The notes: generated by a model not told the origin, from the sequence alone. Numbered from the stretch's first letter, positions 51,473 to 61,265 are shown. The stretch is 64,000 nucleotides of DNA from Sediminibacterium sp. (GCA_030054095.1 JASGCO010000001.1:334831-398830); one strand, 5' to 3'. Numbers and translations are program-made.

Positions 51473-54466
51473 ATGCATTATCTGAAGAAAAAATATATTC
51501 TGGTCCTCATAGGACTTTTAACTACTCTGAGAGTGGTTGTGGCCCAGCATTATAACTTCACCCATTACTCTACAGAATCGGGACTGGCTCAATCACAGGT
51601 AATGTGTATTGCTCAGGATAAAAATGGCTATTTGTGGCTGGGAACATTGGCGGGACTATCAAAATATGACGGGCGTAAATTCATCAATTACTCCGTTAAA
51701 GACGGTTTAATAGATAACCAGATTTTTTCAATAATTACAGACCGGCGTTCCGGATTATGGATTGGTACTACCGGCGGTATAAATTATTTTGACGGCAAAA
51801 TGTTCCGATCCTTTCGTTTTAAAAAAGAACTTGCCGAAAACAGAATAAGCGCCATTGCTCAGGATACCAATGGGCATTTGTGGCTGGCTACTGACGGCGG
51901 CGGGGTATGCCGCTTCAACGGTAAACAATTCGATTATTTTACTGTGTCAGATGGTCTTGCTGATAACTTTGTCCGCTCTGTGTGTTTTGATAAAGCCGGA
52001 CAATTATGGTGCGGCACTAAAAACGGTGTCTGCATCTTTAATGGTCAATCTTTTAAAACATTAGACACCAGTTTAGTTCAGCCCCGCAACATCAGTCATA
52101 TTTTCAGAGACAAAAGGGGCAAGATGTGGTTTAGCACATACGGAGAGGGGGTTTATAGCTTTGATGGACGAACTTTTGTAAATTATAATGAAACAAAAGG
52201 AGTCATTAGTAACTGGATCCGGTCTGGTGTTGAAGACTCACAGGGCTATTTTTGGTTTGCCTCCAAGTTCGGGTTATGCCGTTTCGATGGTATCCGTTTT
52301 ACTAATTTTACAGAAAGCAGTGGCCTACCGGTTGACAACAATAATATCGTCTTCGAAGACAAAGAACGTAATATCTGGATCGGGTCAGACGGAAAAGGGC
52401 TTTGTAAATTTCTGGGTGAAGCGTTTACTTATCTTACTACTAACGATAGTTTAAGCAGTAACATTGTATTGTCAATTCTCGAAGATCATGATCATAATCT
52501 ATGGTTCTCTACATTTGGAAAAGGCGTTACACAAAAAGGGAATGGTAAAACCCGGACGTACACCACGGACAATGGACTAAACAGTAATACAATATGGGCA
52601 TCGCTTAAGGACCGTAATGATCAATTGTGGTTTTGTACATCTGATGGTGTAAATCGTTTTGATGGTAAACGGTTTATTTCCTATAGTGCAGCAGAAGGAT
52701 TAGCGGCACGAAAAGTTTACGCTATTTGCGAGGATAATAAAGGCCATCTCTGGTTTGGCACTACACAAGGCGTATCAGAATACGATGGGGTATCCTTTAA
52801 AAACTACAGTAGTGTTAATGATGCCATTGGACAAGATGTGACCAGTATTGTGGAAGACGGCACTAAAGCATTATGGTTTGCCAGTAAAAACGGCTTATAT
52901 AAACTCGAAAATACTACATTCAAAAAAATCACAGATAGTAATGGACTAAGTCACAACTCCATCAACTCACTGGCCATTGACAACAAGGGAAAATTATGGG
53001 TCGGATCGAGAAGTGGAATTCACTACTATAACGGACGATCCTTTAGTAAAATAGAAATAGACAATATTTTCAGTTCAAGTACTATTTACTTTTTGGTGTT
53101 TGATAAAACAGATAAACTATGGATCGGCACAAATGCTGGTATATATGTATTAGATGCCAGCGAGTACGTTCGCTCAGGAAAAACAAAATTCAGACATTAT
53201 ACCATTTTTGACGGACTTCCCGGCATGGAATGTAACCAAAATGCCGCGTTCAGAGATGCCGCAGGAAACCTATGGATGGGGACAACCGAAGGCATAATCC
53301 GCTATAATCCAAAAGCGAAAGATTTTCATTCAGACTCCTACGAGCCTATCACTCATATTTCAGGAATACGCCTTTTTCTGAAAGATACGAACTGGTTAAA
53401 ATTTACCAGTGAAATTGACACTATTACAGGTTTGCCTCAAAACCTTAAAGTCAATTATCAGACCCGTCATTTTACATTTGAGTACATTGGTATTAAATTA
53501 AGTAATCCGTCATCCGTAAGGTACAAATATATGCTGGAAGGCTTTGACGATAACTGGTCAAATCCAACCGACGCCACCTTTGCCACATACTCTAACTTAT
53601 CCAGCGGTAAATATACGTTTATGGTTATTGCAGGCGATGCGCTTGGCAATTGGAATAAAAAACCAGTGACGTTCAATTTTGAAATTCTGCCCCCCTTCTG
53701 GACCCGCTGGTGGTTTATCCTTTTAATAGCGGGCGTTACGCTTTTTATACTCTGGTGTATCTATCGTCTTCGTGTTAATGCCTTACGCAAGCGTCACCAG
53801 ACACAGCAACTTGAATACCAAAACAAACTTATGGTTCTGGAACAACAAAGTTTAAATTCAAGCATGAACCGCCATTTTATCTTTAACGCGCTCAATTCGA
53901 TACAATACTATATGAATAGTGATGACAAAGCATCCGCTCACAAATATTTGTCGCGCTTTGCCAAACTTATCCGTATGAATCTGGATAGTTCGATGAGCAA
54001 TCTGGTTCCTGTGTCAGAAGAAATAGAACGCCTTGAACTCTATCTGCAACTGGAGCAAATGCGGTTCGAAGACAAATTTCATTACAGCATTACGATTGCT
54101 GACGATATTGATCCCGAATCCATCGAAATTCCACCTATGCTGCTTCAGCCGTTTGTAGAAAACTCCATCTGGCATGGCATTTTACCAGCAGAAGTAGAAG
54201 GACGTATAGAGATTCGTATAGAGCACAATGCCCATAAAGATATTGTTTTTAGCATAGAGGACAATGGTATTGGCATTGCAGCCAGCAAAGAGCGAAAAGC
54301 CCTAAGGAAAGATTTACACATTTCAAGGGGAACATCTATTACGGCTCAACGTATTCAGCTACTCGGGCAAATGAATAACATCACTATCTCGATTAACGGG
54401 CCATTTGATCTTAAAAATAAAGAAAATGGAAGGAATGGCACCCGGGTTGAGCTTATTATCCATTAA
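51473..54466 (+). CDS. Two-component propeller histidine kinase (LytS-type)
   Basis: The 997-residue protein has a signal peptide (LVLIGLLTTLRVVVAQ) and about 14 propeller repeats of the type GYLWLGTLAGLSKYDGRKF (roughly 30-620). A Y_Y_Y domain follows near 670-740 and a membrane span at WWFILLIAGVTLFILWCIYR. The cytoplasmic end has a His_kinase with H801 in NRHFIFNALNSIQYYMNS and an HATPase_c (VENSIWHGIL, IEDNGIGI). It resembles hybrid-free sensors that feed LytTR response regulators; no such gene is next to it, so it is an orphan. Ligand unknown. Confidence 0.93.
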   Translation: MHYLKKKYILVLIGLLTTLRVVVAQHYNFTHYSTESGLAQSQVMCIAQDKNGYLWLGTLAGLSKYDGRKFINYSVKDGLIDNQIFSIITDRRSGLWIGTTGGINYFDGKMFRSFRFKKELAENRISAIAQDTNGHLWLATDGGGVCRFNGKQFDYFTVSDGLADNFVRSVCFDKAGQLWCGTKNGVCIFNGQSFKTLDTSLVQPRNISHIFRDKRGKMWFSTYGEGVYSFDGRTFVNYNETKGVISNWIRSGVEDSQGYFWFASKFGLCRFDGIRFTNFTESSGLPVDNNNIVFEDKERNIWIGSDGKGLCKFLGEAFTYLTTNDSLSSNIVLSILEDHDHNLWFSTFGKGVTQKGNGKTRTYTTDNGLNSNTIWASLKDRNDQLWFCTSDGVNRFDGKRFISYSAAEGLAARKVYAICEDNKGHLWFGTTQGVSEYDGVSFKNYSSVNDAIGQDVTSIVEDGTKALWFASKNGLYKLENTTFKKITDSNGLSHNSINSLAIDNKGKLWVGSRSGIHYYNGRSFSKIEIDNIFSSSTIYFLVFDKTDKLWIGTNAGIYVLDASEYVRSGKTKFRHYTIFDGLPGMECNQNAAFRDAAGNLWMGTTEGIIRYNPKAKDFHSDSYEPITHISGIRLFLKDTNWLKFTSEIDTITGLPQNLKVNYQTRHFTFEYIGIKLSNPSSVRYKYMLEGFDDNWSNPTDATFATYSNLSSGKYTFMVIAGDALGNWNKKPVTFNFEILPPFWTRWWFILLIAGVTLFILWCIYRLRVNALRKRHQTQQLEYQNKLMVLEQQSLNSSMNRHFIFNALNSIQYYMNSDDKASAHKYLSRFAKLIRMNLDSSMSNLVPVSEEIERLELYLQLEQMRFEDKFHYSITIADDIDPESIEIPPMLLQPFVENSIWHGILPAEVEGRIEIRIEHNAHKDIVFSIEDNGIGIAASKERKALRKDLHISRGTSITAQRIQLLGQMNNITISINGPFDLKNKENGRNGTRVELIIH

Positions 54467-54479
54467 AAATGTTAATTTT

Positions 54480-54511
54480 TTTGTTTTTTCATAAAAAAAG
54501 ATATAACTTTA
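54480..54511 (+). promoter_or_regulatory. Bacteroidota promoter of the small lipoprotein gene
   Basis: TTTG (54480-54483), 20 bases, then TAACTTTA (54504-54511), one base off TAnnTTTG. The spacing is as in the known Bacteroidota consensus. A transcript would begin some 20 bases before the ATG. Confidence 0.55.
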
Positions 54512-54527
54512 AGTAAGTATTAAGTAG

Positions 54528-54535
54528 AAGGAGGT
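54528..54535 (+). promoter_or_regulatory. Unusually strong Shine-Dalgarno sequence
   Basis: AAGGAGGT ends 5 bases before the ATG at 54541 and is fully complementary to the usual anti-SD. Few other genes in this window have a comparable site, as expected for Bacteroidota, so this gene is set apart. Confidence 0.8.
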
Positions 54536-54540
54536 TCCAA

Positions 54541-54759
54541 ATGAAAATTTTAAAAATACTGATCGTGTTATTGCTTCCTGTTTTAGGAATGGTGAGTTGC
54601 TCTAAGTCCTCATTAAAACCTACCACTTCAAGCGCAGTAAGTAACACTGACGGAAACAACGCCAGCCTAAACGGTGCCCGTGATGGAGAAATATACGGTA
54701 CAGGAGATGATGATCGTGATGGCGGCGATAAAAAGAAAAAGCAAGTTGGTGCAAAGTAA
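54541..54759 (+). CDS. Small lipoprotein with charged tail
   Basis: The 72-residue protein has a lipoprotein signal (MKILKILIVLLLPVLGMVSC, C20). The mature part of about 52 residues is low-complexity: Ser/Thr/Asn-rich, then an Asp/Gly-rich run (GTGDDDRDGGD) and KKKK. No family is recognised. It has its own promoter, a strong ribosome site and a terminator, so it is a self-contained monocistronic gene, probably highly expressed. The acidic run could bind cations; that is conjecture. Confidence 0.75.
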   Translation: MKILKILIVLLLPVLGMVSCSKSSLKPTTSSAVSNTDGNNASLNGARDGEIYGTGDDDRDGGDKKKKQVGAK

Positions 54760-54782
54760 TTTAAGTTATAATTCGTAGTTTG

Positions 54783-54816
54783 AAACCCGCTCCTATCATG
54801 GTGTGGGTTTTTTGTT
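54783..54816 (+). terminator. Rho-independent terminator of the small lipoprotein gene
   Basis: AAACCCGC (54783-54790) pairs with GTGGGTTT (54803-54810), 8 bp with one G-T pair, followed by TTTG and TTTT. The tail and the position 24 bases after the stop support termination. Confidence 0.75.
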
Positions 54817-54849
54817 TTAGACATACTCCCACCCTGCATCAAATATTAG

Positions 54850-54857
54850 TACCTTTG
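54850..54857 (+). promoter_or_regulatory. Candidate -7 box of tatD
   Basis: TACCTTTG matches TAnnTTTG and lies 11 bases before the ATG at 54868, so the leader is only a few bases. No -33 TTTG is visible. Confidence 0.5.
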
Positions 54858-54867
54858 CCAACCTTAA

Positions 54868-55644
54868 ATGGTTATGAACTTTACAGATACCCATACGCAC
54901 CTATACGCCGAAGAATTTGATAGTGATCGCCCTCAGGTAATAAAAAAAGCCATTCAAAACGGCGTGACCCGTTTTTATTTGCCAAACGTAGATAGCGGCA
55001 GTATTAGCCGTATGCTGGAACTGGAAGCAGCTTATCCAGAACAGTGTTTTGCCATGATGGGACTGCATCCTTGTAGCGTTAACGAAAAAGCAGAAGAAGA
55101 ACTTGCCATCGTAAAACAGTGGCTGGATAAACGACGATTTGCCGCCATTGGCGAAATCGGCATGGACCTATACTGGGATAAAACATTTCTGGAACAGCAG
55201 CAACACGCTTTTCGTACCCAGATTCAATGGGCAATAGACTATAATTATGGGTTGTCTGTTCATTGCCGTCAGGCATTTGCGGAAACTTACGCCATACTCA
55301 AAGAATTTAGTTCCCTGCCACGACTCATTTTCCATTGCTTTAGTGGTTCCGTTATTGAGGCCGAACAACTGCTGTCTCTGGGGCCAGTCAAGCTAGGAAT
55401 TGGCGGGGTTGTTACGTTTAAAAACGCAGGACTCGACAAGGTTGTGGAAGCGATTGATCTCGAACATTTGGTTTTGGAAACCGATGCGCCTTATCTGGCA
55501 CCCGTACCTTTCAGAGGAAAACGAAATGATGCCGTTTATTTGCTGGAAGTAGCAAAAAAAATTGCTGCAATAAAACAAATCAGTTTACAGGAAGTTGAAC
55601 AGTTTACCAATAAAAACGCCAACTTTATTTTCACCACTACCTGA
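54868..55644 (+). CDS. TatD-family metal-dependent hydrolase
   Basis: The 258-residue TIM-barrel has the metal ligands of the family: DTHTHLYAEEFDSDR, GEIGMDLYWDK, LSVHCRQAF, LIFHCFSGSV and LETDAPYLAP. TatD enzymes act as DNases or deoxyribonucleases in repair; the physiological role is debated. An ATG two codons later is an alternative start. It has a nearly leaderless promoter. Confidence 0.93.
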   Translation: MVMNFTDTHTHLYAEEFDSDRPQVIKKAIQNGVTRFYLPNVDSGSISRMLELEAAYPEQCFAMMGLHPCSVNEKAEEELAIVKQWLDKRRFAAIGEIGMDLYWDKTFLEQQQHAFRTQIQWAIDYNYGLSVHCRQAFAETYAILKEFSSLPRLIFHCFSGSVIEAEQLLSLGPVKLGIGGVVTFKNAGLDKVVEAIDLEHLVLETDAPYLAPVPFRGKRNDAVYLLEVAKKIAAIKQISLQEVEQFTNKNANFIFTTT

Positions 55645-55714
55645 TAGGAAATCACGCTTAGGAACCCCATTTATACGGTAAATAAGTCAAATCCTGGTCT
55701 AAAACGCTGCTATC

Positions 55715-55746
55715 TTACCCCTCAATTAATTATTTTAGCGGGGTAA
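55715..55746 (+). promoter_or_regulatory. Inverted repeat before the sensor gene
   Basis: TTACCCC (55715-55721) and GGGGTAA (55740-55746) form a perfect 7-bp repeat with an 18-base A/T-rich centre. The right arm ends 11 bases before the ATG at 55758. Without a T-tract it is more likely an operator than a terminator. Confidence 0.4.
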
Positions 55747-55757
55747 ATGTATAACGC

Positions 55758-57740
55758 ATGACTTTAAATAAAAAGCTCTTGATTAGTTTTTCTACCCTTG
55801 TACTAATCATCATCATCATTATCATTCCTTTATTAAAACTGAACAGTGACCTTACATCCGTATCCCGGTCGCTTCAACTCGCATCACGTAATAATGCCAT
55901 AGCGGAACGGATCAACGCCTCATCTATGTTTATAAAATCGAGCAGAAATCAGGAAGATGAAAAAACAGCCCGTGAAGAATTGAATCATCAGTTTATGCTC
56001 TTAAAAAAATCATTACTGGTTCTTTCAGAAGGTGGAGACGCTCCTGAAATGAATCAACTGATTGTAATAAAACCGGCAGGCGAAGAGCAACGTTACGCTA
56101 TTGGAAATGTTCAGGAACTGTTACATCAGTTAGACAGTACGATTTATAAACCCATGATTACTGAACCTATAACTATTTCCGTGAAAATTAGCCACCGGTA
56201 TAGTTTGCCAGGATCAACAGAAATAAAAACATTCAGTTCAGACTCTCTTATTGAAAACCCGGCCTTTAAAGAAGCGTTTTCCCGTTTAATACAACAGTAT
56301 AATCAAAACATTCTTCTCAATGCCTGTACATCTGTAACGGAACTGTTTGCTACACGCTATAACTCCCTTTCCGCATCATTTAACAACTACCTTTACTTAA
56401 GCATTTTTGCCATTTTACTATGTGTTACTATCGTTTCCTTTGTCATTATACGTATGGTAAAACGGCCTTTGGCGGCTATCAGTGATGTCGCTAAGGAAAT
56501 GGCCGGAGGCAATGTCTCCAGACGTATCTCACATCAATCAAATGATGAAATAGGCGATATTGCCAGGCACATTAATCACCTTTCGCAAACTATACAACAC
56601 ACTGCCTCATTTATTACCTCCGTTGGAAACGGCGATTTTAACGCAGCGTATCAGGTAGAAGTAAACACTGCCATTGATGAAAAAAATAATCTGCCATTGG
56701 CCACACTTAACATGCGGGATAAGCTGCGGATGGTTTCGGAAGAAGAAACCAAACGAAACTGGGTAACCGCCGGTTTGGCCAGATTATCTGAAATTAACCG
56801 CAGCCTGGATAGTGCCGACGAAAAGATGTATGACACCTATCTGCAGTTTATTGTAAAATATATGAACGCTAATCAGGGAGGGTTATTTATTATAAACGAT
56901 GATAATGAAATGAATCCGGTATTTAATCTTGTAGCTTGTATAGCTTATGGACGAAAAAAATATCAGGAAAAAGAACTGGCCTTAACAGAAGGATTAATTG
57001 GCCAATGTTACCTCGAAAACGACATTGTTTATATTACTGATTTGCCACAAACACATTTAACAATTACCTCAGGATTAGGAGAATCCATGCCGCGTTGCCT
57101 TATCCTTTTGCCCCTTAAAACAAATGATAAAACAATTGGTGTTATTGAACTGGCATCATTTGAAGAGATTGATCAGTACAAACTCGAATTCCTCAAAAAA
57201 ACATGCGAATCAATTGCCACTCTGATTGTAGGTTTAAAATCCAACATTAAAACCAACCGTTTGTTGCAGCAAACCCAGCAACAAACGGAAGAAATGCGTG
57301 CCCAGGAAGAAGAAATGCGTCAAAACATGGAAGAACTGATGGCCACTCAGGAAGAGCTGGACCGGAAACGGCTGGAAATGGATTCACGTATGGACGCTAT
57401 TAACCGAAGCATCGCTACTATAGAATTTTCTACAGACGGTACCATTATGGCCGCGAATGACAAGTTCCTTAAACTATTTAAATACAGCTTACAGGATGTA
57501 ACAGGCAAACACCACTCCGTTTTTCTGGAGCCCGCGCAAAGAAATACACCCGAACAACTTCATTTTTGGGAGTCTCTTAAAAATGGTAACAACATAGAAA
57601 ACCAATTCAGATATATTGACGCGGACGCTTCCGTTATCTGGCTGTCAGGTATCTATGCCCCCATTTTTGACCGGCATAATACGGTTGTAAAAATTATCTT
57701 CTTTGCCCGGGATATTACTGCGCAGAAAACAATCGGTTAA
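55758..57740 (+). CDS. Membrane sensor with HAMP, GAF and PAS domains but no kinase
   Basis: The 660-residue protein has a first membrane segment at about 8-25, a periplasmic loop of about 180 residues, a second at about 211-231, then HAMP (FVIIRMVKRPLAAISDVAKE, to about 285). GAF (about 345-500, EGLIGQCYLENDIVYI) follows, then a coiled coil rich in Glu/Gln (QQTEEMRAQEEEMRQNMEEL, about 510-550) and PAS (about 545-655, ATIEFSTDGTIMAANDKFLK). It ends soon after the PAS with FFARDITAQK, so no histidine kinase or cyclase follows in frame. Output is presumably through another protein. Confidence 0.85.
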   Translation: MTLNKKLLISFSTLVLIIIIIIIPLLKLNSDLTSVSRSLQLASRNNAIAERINASSMFIKSSRNQEDEKTAREELNHQFMLLKKSLLVLSEGGDAPEMNQLIVIKPAGEEQRYAIGNVQELLHQLDSTIYKPMITEPITISVKISHRYSLPGSTEIKTFSSDSLIENPAFKEAFSRLIQQYNQNILLNACTSVTELFATRYNSLSASFNNYLYLSIFAILLCVTIVSFVIIRMVKRPLAAISDVAKEMAGGNVSRRISHQSNDEIGDIARHINHLSQTIQHTASFITSVGNGDFNAAYQVEVNTAIDEKNNLPLATLNMRDKLRMVSEEETKRNWVTAGLARLSEINRSLDSADEKMYDTYLQFIVKYMNANQGGLFIINDDNEMNPVFNLVACIAYGRKKYQEKELALTEGLIGQCYLENDIVYITDLPQTHLTITSGLGESMPRCLILLPLKTNDKTIGVIELASFEEIDQYKLEFLKKTCESIATLIVGLKSNIKTNRLLQQTQQQTEEMRAQEEEMRQNMEELMATQEELDRKRLEMDSRMDAINRSIATIEFSTDGTIMAANDKFLKLFKYSLQDVTGKHHSVFLEPAQRNTPEQLHFWESLKNGNNIENQFRYIDADASVIWLSGIYAPIFDRHNTVVKIIFFARDITAQKTIG

Positions 57741-57819
57741 TTGACAATATCAAAGAAAATTTATGGTTCTTTTCCCGTAGATTTACTTTCTCTGTTGTTT
57801 TTTGAGTAACTTGGTGCGT

Positions 57820-58515
57820 ATGAGTGCAGCCCAACTTCAAAACATTTTATTTATAGATATTGAAACGGTTCCTTTAGTTTATACTTATAAAGACTTAAGT
57901 GTCTCCCAAAAAAGTTTATGGGATGCCAAATGGACTTACCGGCCGGACGCGGATCCTGAACAACACTATAAAAAAGCCGGTATTTATGCGGAATTTGCCA
58001 AGGTGATTTGCATTGGGTTGGGTTTTTATGACGGTAAAACGTTCCGGATTAAAGCACTTTCCGCCGATAAAGAAGAAGATATTTTACAAAGTTTCCACAC
58101 GTTGGTATCTAAGCATTTCAACACTAAATCGCATCTGCTATGCGCTCATAATGGCAAAGAATTTGATTTCCCCTTCCTGTGTCGCCGCTTCATTATCAAT
58201 AATATACCCTTACCCAAAATTCTTCAGATACAAGGATTTAAACCCTGGGATGTAAAGCATTTGGACACTTTGGAATTATGGAAATTTGGCGACCTTAAAA
58301 ATTACACTTCCCTTAATCTTTTAGCCAGTATATTACATATTCCTTCGCCAAAAGAAGAATTAGATGGCTCACAAGTAAGCAGGGTATATTACGAGGAAAA
58401 AAATCCGGATAAAATAATTAGCTATTGCTTAAAAGATGTTGTTACCTTAGCGCGCGTGTATCAACGCTTAATGGGACATGGTCATTTAAGTGATGAAAAC
58501 ATTGTTTACGTATAG
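57820..58515 (+). CDS. Predicted 3'-5' exonuclease (PolB-like RNase H fold)
   Basis: The 231-residue protein (ATG 57820; the frame opens at 57802) has the DnaQ-type ExoI motif FIDIETV, ExoII CAHNGKEFDFPFLCRRF and ExoIII YCLKDVVTLARVY. These carry the metal-binding acidic residues. It resembles the PolB-like exonuclease family; a free-standing proofreading or DNA repair role is plausible but not shown. gpsA follows 6 bases later. Confidence 0.88.
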   Translation: MSAAQLQNILFIDIETVPLVYTYKDLSVSQKSLWDAKWTYRPDADPEQHYKKAGIYAEFAKVICIGLGFYDGKTFRIKALSADKEEDILQSFHTLVSKHFNTKSHLLCAHNGKEFDFPFLCRRFIINNIPLPKILQIQGFKPWDVKHLDTLELWKFGDLKNYTSLNLLASILHIPSPKEELDGSQVSRVYYEEKNPDKIISYCLKDVVTLARVYQRLMGHGHLSDENIVYV

Positions 58516-58521
58516 ATAAGT

Positions 58522-59523
58522 ATGAGTTCGGTAGCATTACGGATAGCAATGATAGGAAGCGGTAGCTGGGCAACTGCTTTATCGAAACTATTGCTGAATA
58601 ATTTAAACCAGCTAAACTGGTTTGTAAGAAAACAAGAAGACATAGATGATTTTTTAAAATATGGCAACAATCCGCGCTATTTAACGTCGGTTGACCTGCC
58701 AATAGAAAAAATTAACTTCTTTACAGATGTGCAGCAATGCATTGCAACGTCAGACCTCATCATACTGGCTGTTCCATCTGCCTTTATACACGATACATTG
58801 GCTGGTGTTAGCACTGATACGTTTCAGAATAAAATTATATTTTCAGCCATTAAAGGTATTGTGCCCCAGCACAACCTGATTGTAGGCGAATATCTGAATA
58901 CAGTGTATAAAGTTCCCATAAGCAATATTGGCGTTATTACAGGGCCTTGCCATGCCGAAGAGGTAGCCATGGAAAAATTAAGCTATTTAACCATTGCCTG
59001 CCAGAATATTCAGCATGCAACGGCATTAAGCGATGTACTGAATTGCCGCTACCTTAAAAGTACGGTAAGCGACGATATTTATGGTACTGAATACTCCGCA
59101 GTTTTAAAAAATGTTATTGCTGTAGCCGGAGGTATTTGCCATGGATTGGGGTATGGCGATAATTTTTTGGCGGTACTGGTGAGTAACGCCATCCAGGAAA
59201 TAAAACGCTTTGTAGATGCAGTACACCCTATTGACAGAGACATCAACGCCTCTGCCTATCTGGGTGATTTACTTGTAACCGCTTATTCTCAATTCAGCCG
59301 TAACCGTACATTTGGTGCCATGATTGGAAAAGGATACAGTGTGAAAAATGCACAACTCGAAATGAATATGATTGCGGAAGGATACTACGCTGTAAAATGT
59401 GTTTATGAAATAAATAAAACCTATAAAATTGACATGCCTATTACCAACGCGGTGTATAATATTATTTATGGTAAAGCAGATCTTAGGCGCGAAATAAAAC
59501 ACTTATCTGACAAGCTTTCGTAG
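58522..59523 (+). CDS. gpsA: NAD(P)H-dependent glycerol-3-phosphate dehydrogenase
   Basis: The 333-residue enzyme makes sn-glycerol 3-phosphate for phospholipids. It has the Rossmann GSGSWATALSK, SAIKGIVPQHN, GPCHAEEVAMEKLSYLTI and the catalytic-Lys region AVLKNVIAVAGGICHGLGYG. Length is normal. It starts 6 bases after the exonuclease gene and shares an operon with it and a PAP2-like gene. Confidence 0.95.
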   Translation: MSSVALRIAMIGSGSWATALSKLLLNNLNQLNWFVRKQEDIDDFLKYGNNPRYLTSVDLPIEKINFFTDVQQCIATSDLIILAVPSAFIHDTLAGVSTDTFQNKIIFSAIKGIVPQHNLIVGEYLNTVYKVPISNIGVITGPCHAEEVAMEKLSYLTIACQNIQHATALSDVLNCRYLKSTVSDDIYGTEYSAVLKNVIAVAGGICHGLGYGDNFLAVLVSNAIQEIKRFVDAVHPIDRDINASAYLGDLLVTAYSQFSRNRTFGAMIGKGYSVKNAQLEMNMIAEGYYAVKCVYEINKTYKIDMPITNAVYNIIYGKADLRREIKHLSDKLS

Positions 59524-59524
59524 T

Positions 59525-60160
59525 ATGCGGTTGTTTTTCCAAACCATTTCCATCATTTTTCACCCACTTCTGATGCCAACGTACGGGTGTTTGTTACTCT
59601 TTTTTTTTAAACCCAATACCCCATTCGACCTGCTGACACCCCTTAAAATAAAGTGGCTCATCACTGGTATGGTTTTCCTGTTTACATTTCTGTTTCCTGC
59701 CTTTAATATTCTTACCCTATATAAAATGAAGCGTATTTCATCAATACGTTTGAATGAACAAAATGAACGAACTTTTCCTTACGTACTAACCGCTCTTTTT
59801 TACTTAGGGCTATTTTACATGCTCCGCGACATCCAATTATGGAACAGCATTAAATTACTGATCTTAGGTGCAGGATTATCTATTCTTACTGCCGCATTAA
59901 TTAATCTGAAATATAAGATAAGCGCGCATGCCATTGGTATAGGAGGATTACTTGGCGGCATGATTGCCGTTTCGTATTTTATCCAAACCAATTTTACTCT
60001 GTACTACATTGTTATTATTTTAATTGGTGGGATGGTTGGGAGTGGCCGTTTATATCTGAAAGAACACACCGGCGGACAAATAACACTTGGTTTTATTACG
60101 GGTTTTACCATACAGTTTATTACCTTTACTGTTTTGCATAATCTGGCATTTAACGGATGA
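59525..60160 (+). CDS. PAP2-like membrane protein
   Basis: The 211-residue protein has about five hydrophobic segments. It carries KISAHAIGIGGLLGGM and SGRLYLKEHTGGQITLGFIT, which recall the SAH and SRxxxxxH parts of type 2 phosphatidic acid phosphatases in degenerate form. A role in lipid or undecaprenyl phosphate recycling is possible. It follows gpsA and overlaps the next gene by 4 bases. The phosphatase call is tentative. Confidence 0.6.
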   Translation: MRLFFQTISIIFHPLLMPTYGCLLLFFFKPNTPFDLLTPLKIKWLITGMVFLFTFLFPAFNILTLYKMKRISSIRLNEQNERTFPYVLTALFYLGLFYMLRDIQLWNSIKLLILGAGLSILTAALINLKYKISAHAIGIGGLLGGMIAVSYFIQTNFTLYYIVIILIGGMVGSGRLYLKEHTGGQITLGFITGFTIQFITFTVLHNLAFNG

Positions 60161-61179
60161 AAGGGAAAACACTCATAACGGGCGCAACTGGCCTGGTAGG
60201 AAGTTATCTTCTTAAAAAACTAATCAGTGAAGGAGTACCTGTAAAAGCCTTTTTCAGAAACGAAGTTGTCAGAAAAAAGACACTGCACTTTTTATCCACG
60301 CATTTACCCAATCATACTGAGTTTGTCCGGAATATTGAGTGGATTAAAGGAGACGTTACAGATTATTATGCCGTAGAAGAAGCGCTTGCAGATGTCTGTT
60401 CCGTTTATCACTGTGCAGGGCATGTTTCATTCAATAAAAAAGACCGTAACCAATTGTTTGCTATTAATGCAGAAGGCACAGCAAATATAGTAAACGCCTG
60501 TCTGTATAAAGGCAACATACGACTTTGCCATGTTAGCTCTATTGCCACCATTAATAATGCCGATTACAAAGGCAATCTGTCTGAGAATGTTTTCTGGAAA
60601 ACCAAGGGCAATGAAAGTGATTACGCCAAAAGTAAATACAGCGGCGAACGCGAAGTATGGCGAGGTATAGAAGAAGGGTTAGATGCCTTTATCGTTAATC
60701 CGGGCGTAATATTGGGGGCCGGATTCTGGAAACAAAGTTCAGGCCAACTCTTTCATTTATGTTATAAGGGCCAACGGTTTTACACAAAAGGTGTAGCCGC
60801 TTACGTTGATGTAAATGATGTTGTCAATTGTATGTATCTACTCATGACTAAAGGTGTTTCAGCGCAACGGTACATTCTACTGGAAGGGAACTACAGCTAC
60901 AAACACATATTACATTCCATACACTTAGCTTTCAACAAAAAGACTCCTGACCATCAGGCAGGAAGATTACTATTAACGTTGGCATCGTGGGTGTCGCAGA
61001 TAAGCGGGTGGTTTAAAAAGGGTCCAAGCATTAACCGGAATATTATAAATGCTTTACAAAATACCCAAACCTTCTCGAATGAAAAAATAAAAGCAGAACT
61101 TGAGTATCAATTTATACCAATTGAAGAAAGTATAAAATACATTTGCGGGCAATACCTTATTGAGCATAAGAGCGATTAA
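60157..61179 (+). CDS. NAD-dependent epimerase/dehydratase (extended SDR)
   Basis: The 340-residue protein begins KTLITGATGLVGSYLLKKLI with the Rossmann loop; it has VYHCAGHVSFNKKDRNQLFA, the catalytic YAKSK in ESDYAKSKYSGEREVWRG, and FIVNPGVILGAGFWKQSSGQ. It looks like the dihydroflavonol-reductase/3-beta-HSD branch of SDRs rather than a nucleotide-sugar epimerase. Substrate unknown. ATGA overlap with the PAP2-like gene. Confidence 0.85.
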   Translation: MKGKTLITGATGLVGSYLLKKLISEGVPVKAFFRNEVVRKKTLHFLSTHLPNHTEFVRNIEWIKGDVTDYYAVEEALADVCSVYHCAGHVSFNKKDRNQLFAINAEGTANIVNACLYKGNIRLCHVSSIATINNADYKGNLSENVFWKTKGNESDYAKSKYSGEREVWRGIEEGLDAFIVNPGVILGAGFWKQSSGQLFHLCYKGQRFYTKGVAAYVDVNDVVNCMYLLMTKGVSAQRYILLEGNYSYKHILHSIHLAFNKKTPDHQAGRLLLTLASWVSQISGWFKKGPSINRNIINALQNTQTFSNEKIKAELEYQFIPIEESIKYICGQYLIEHKSD

Positions 61180-61265
61180 TCCGCAGAAATTCTAAAATGA
61201 TTTTAGTCAATAAAAACTTGCAATTTGTAAGTTAATTTTCTATTTTAGTCTTCAATTTTAGATTT

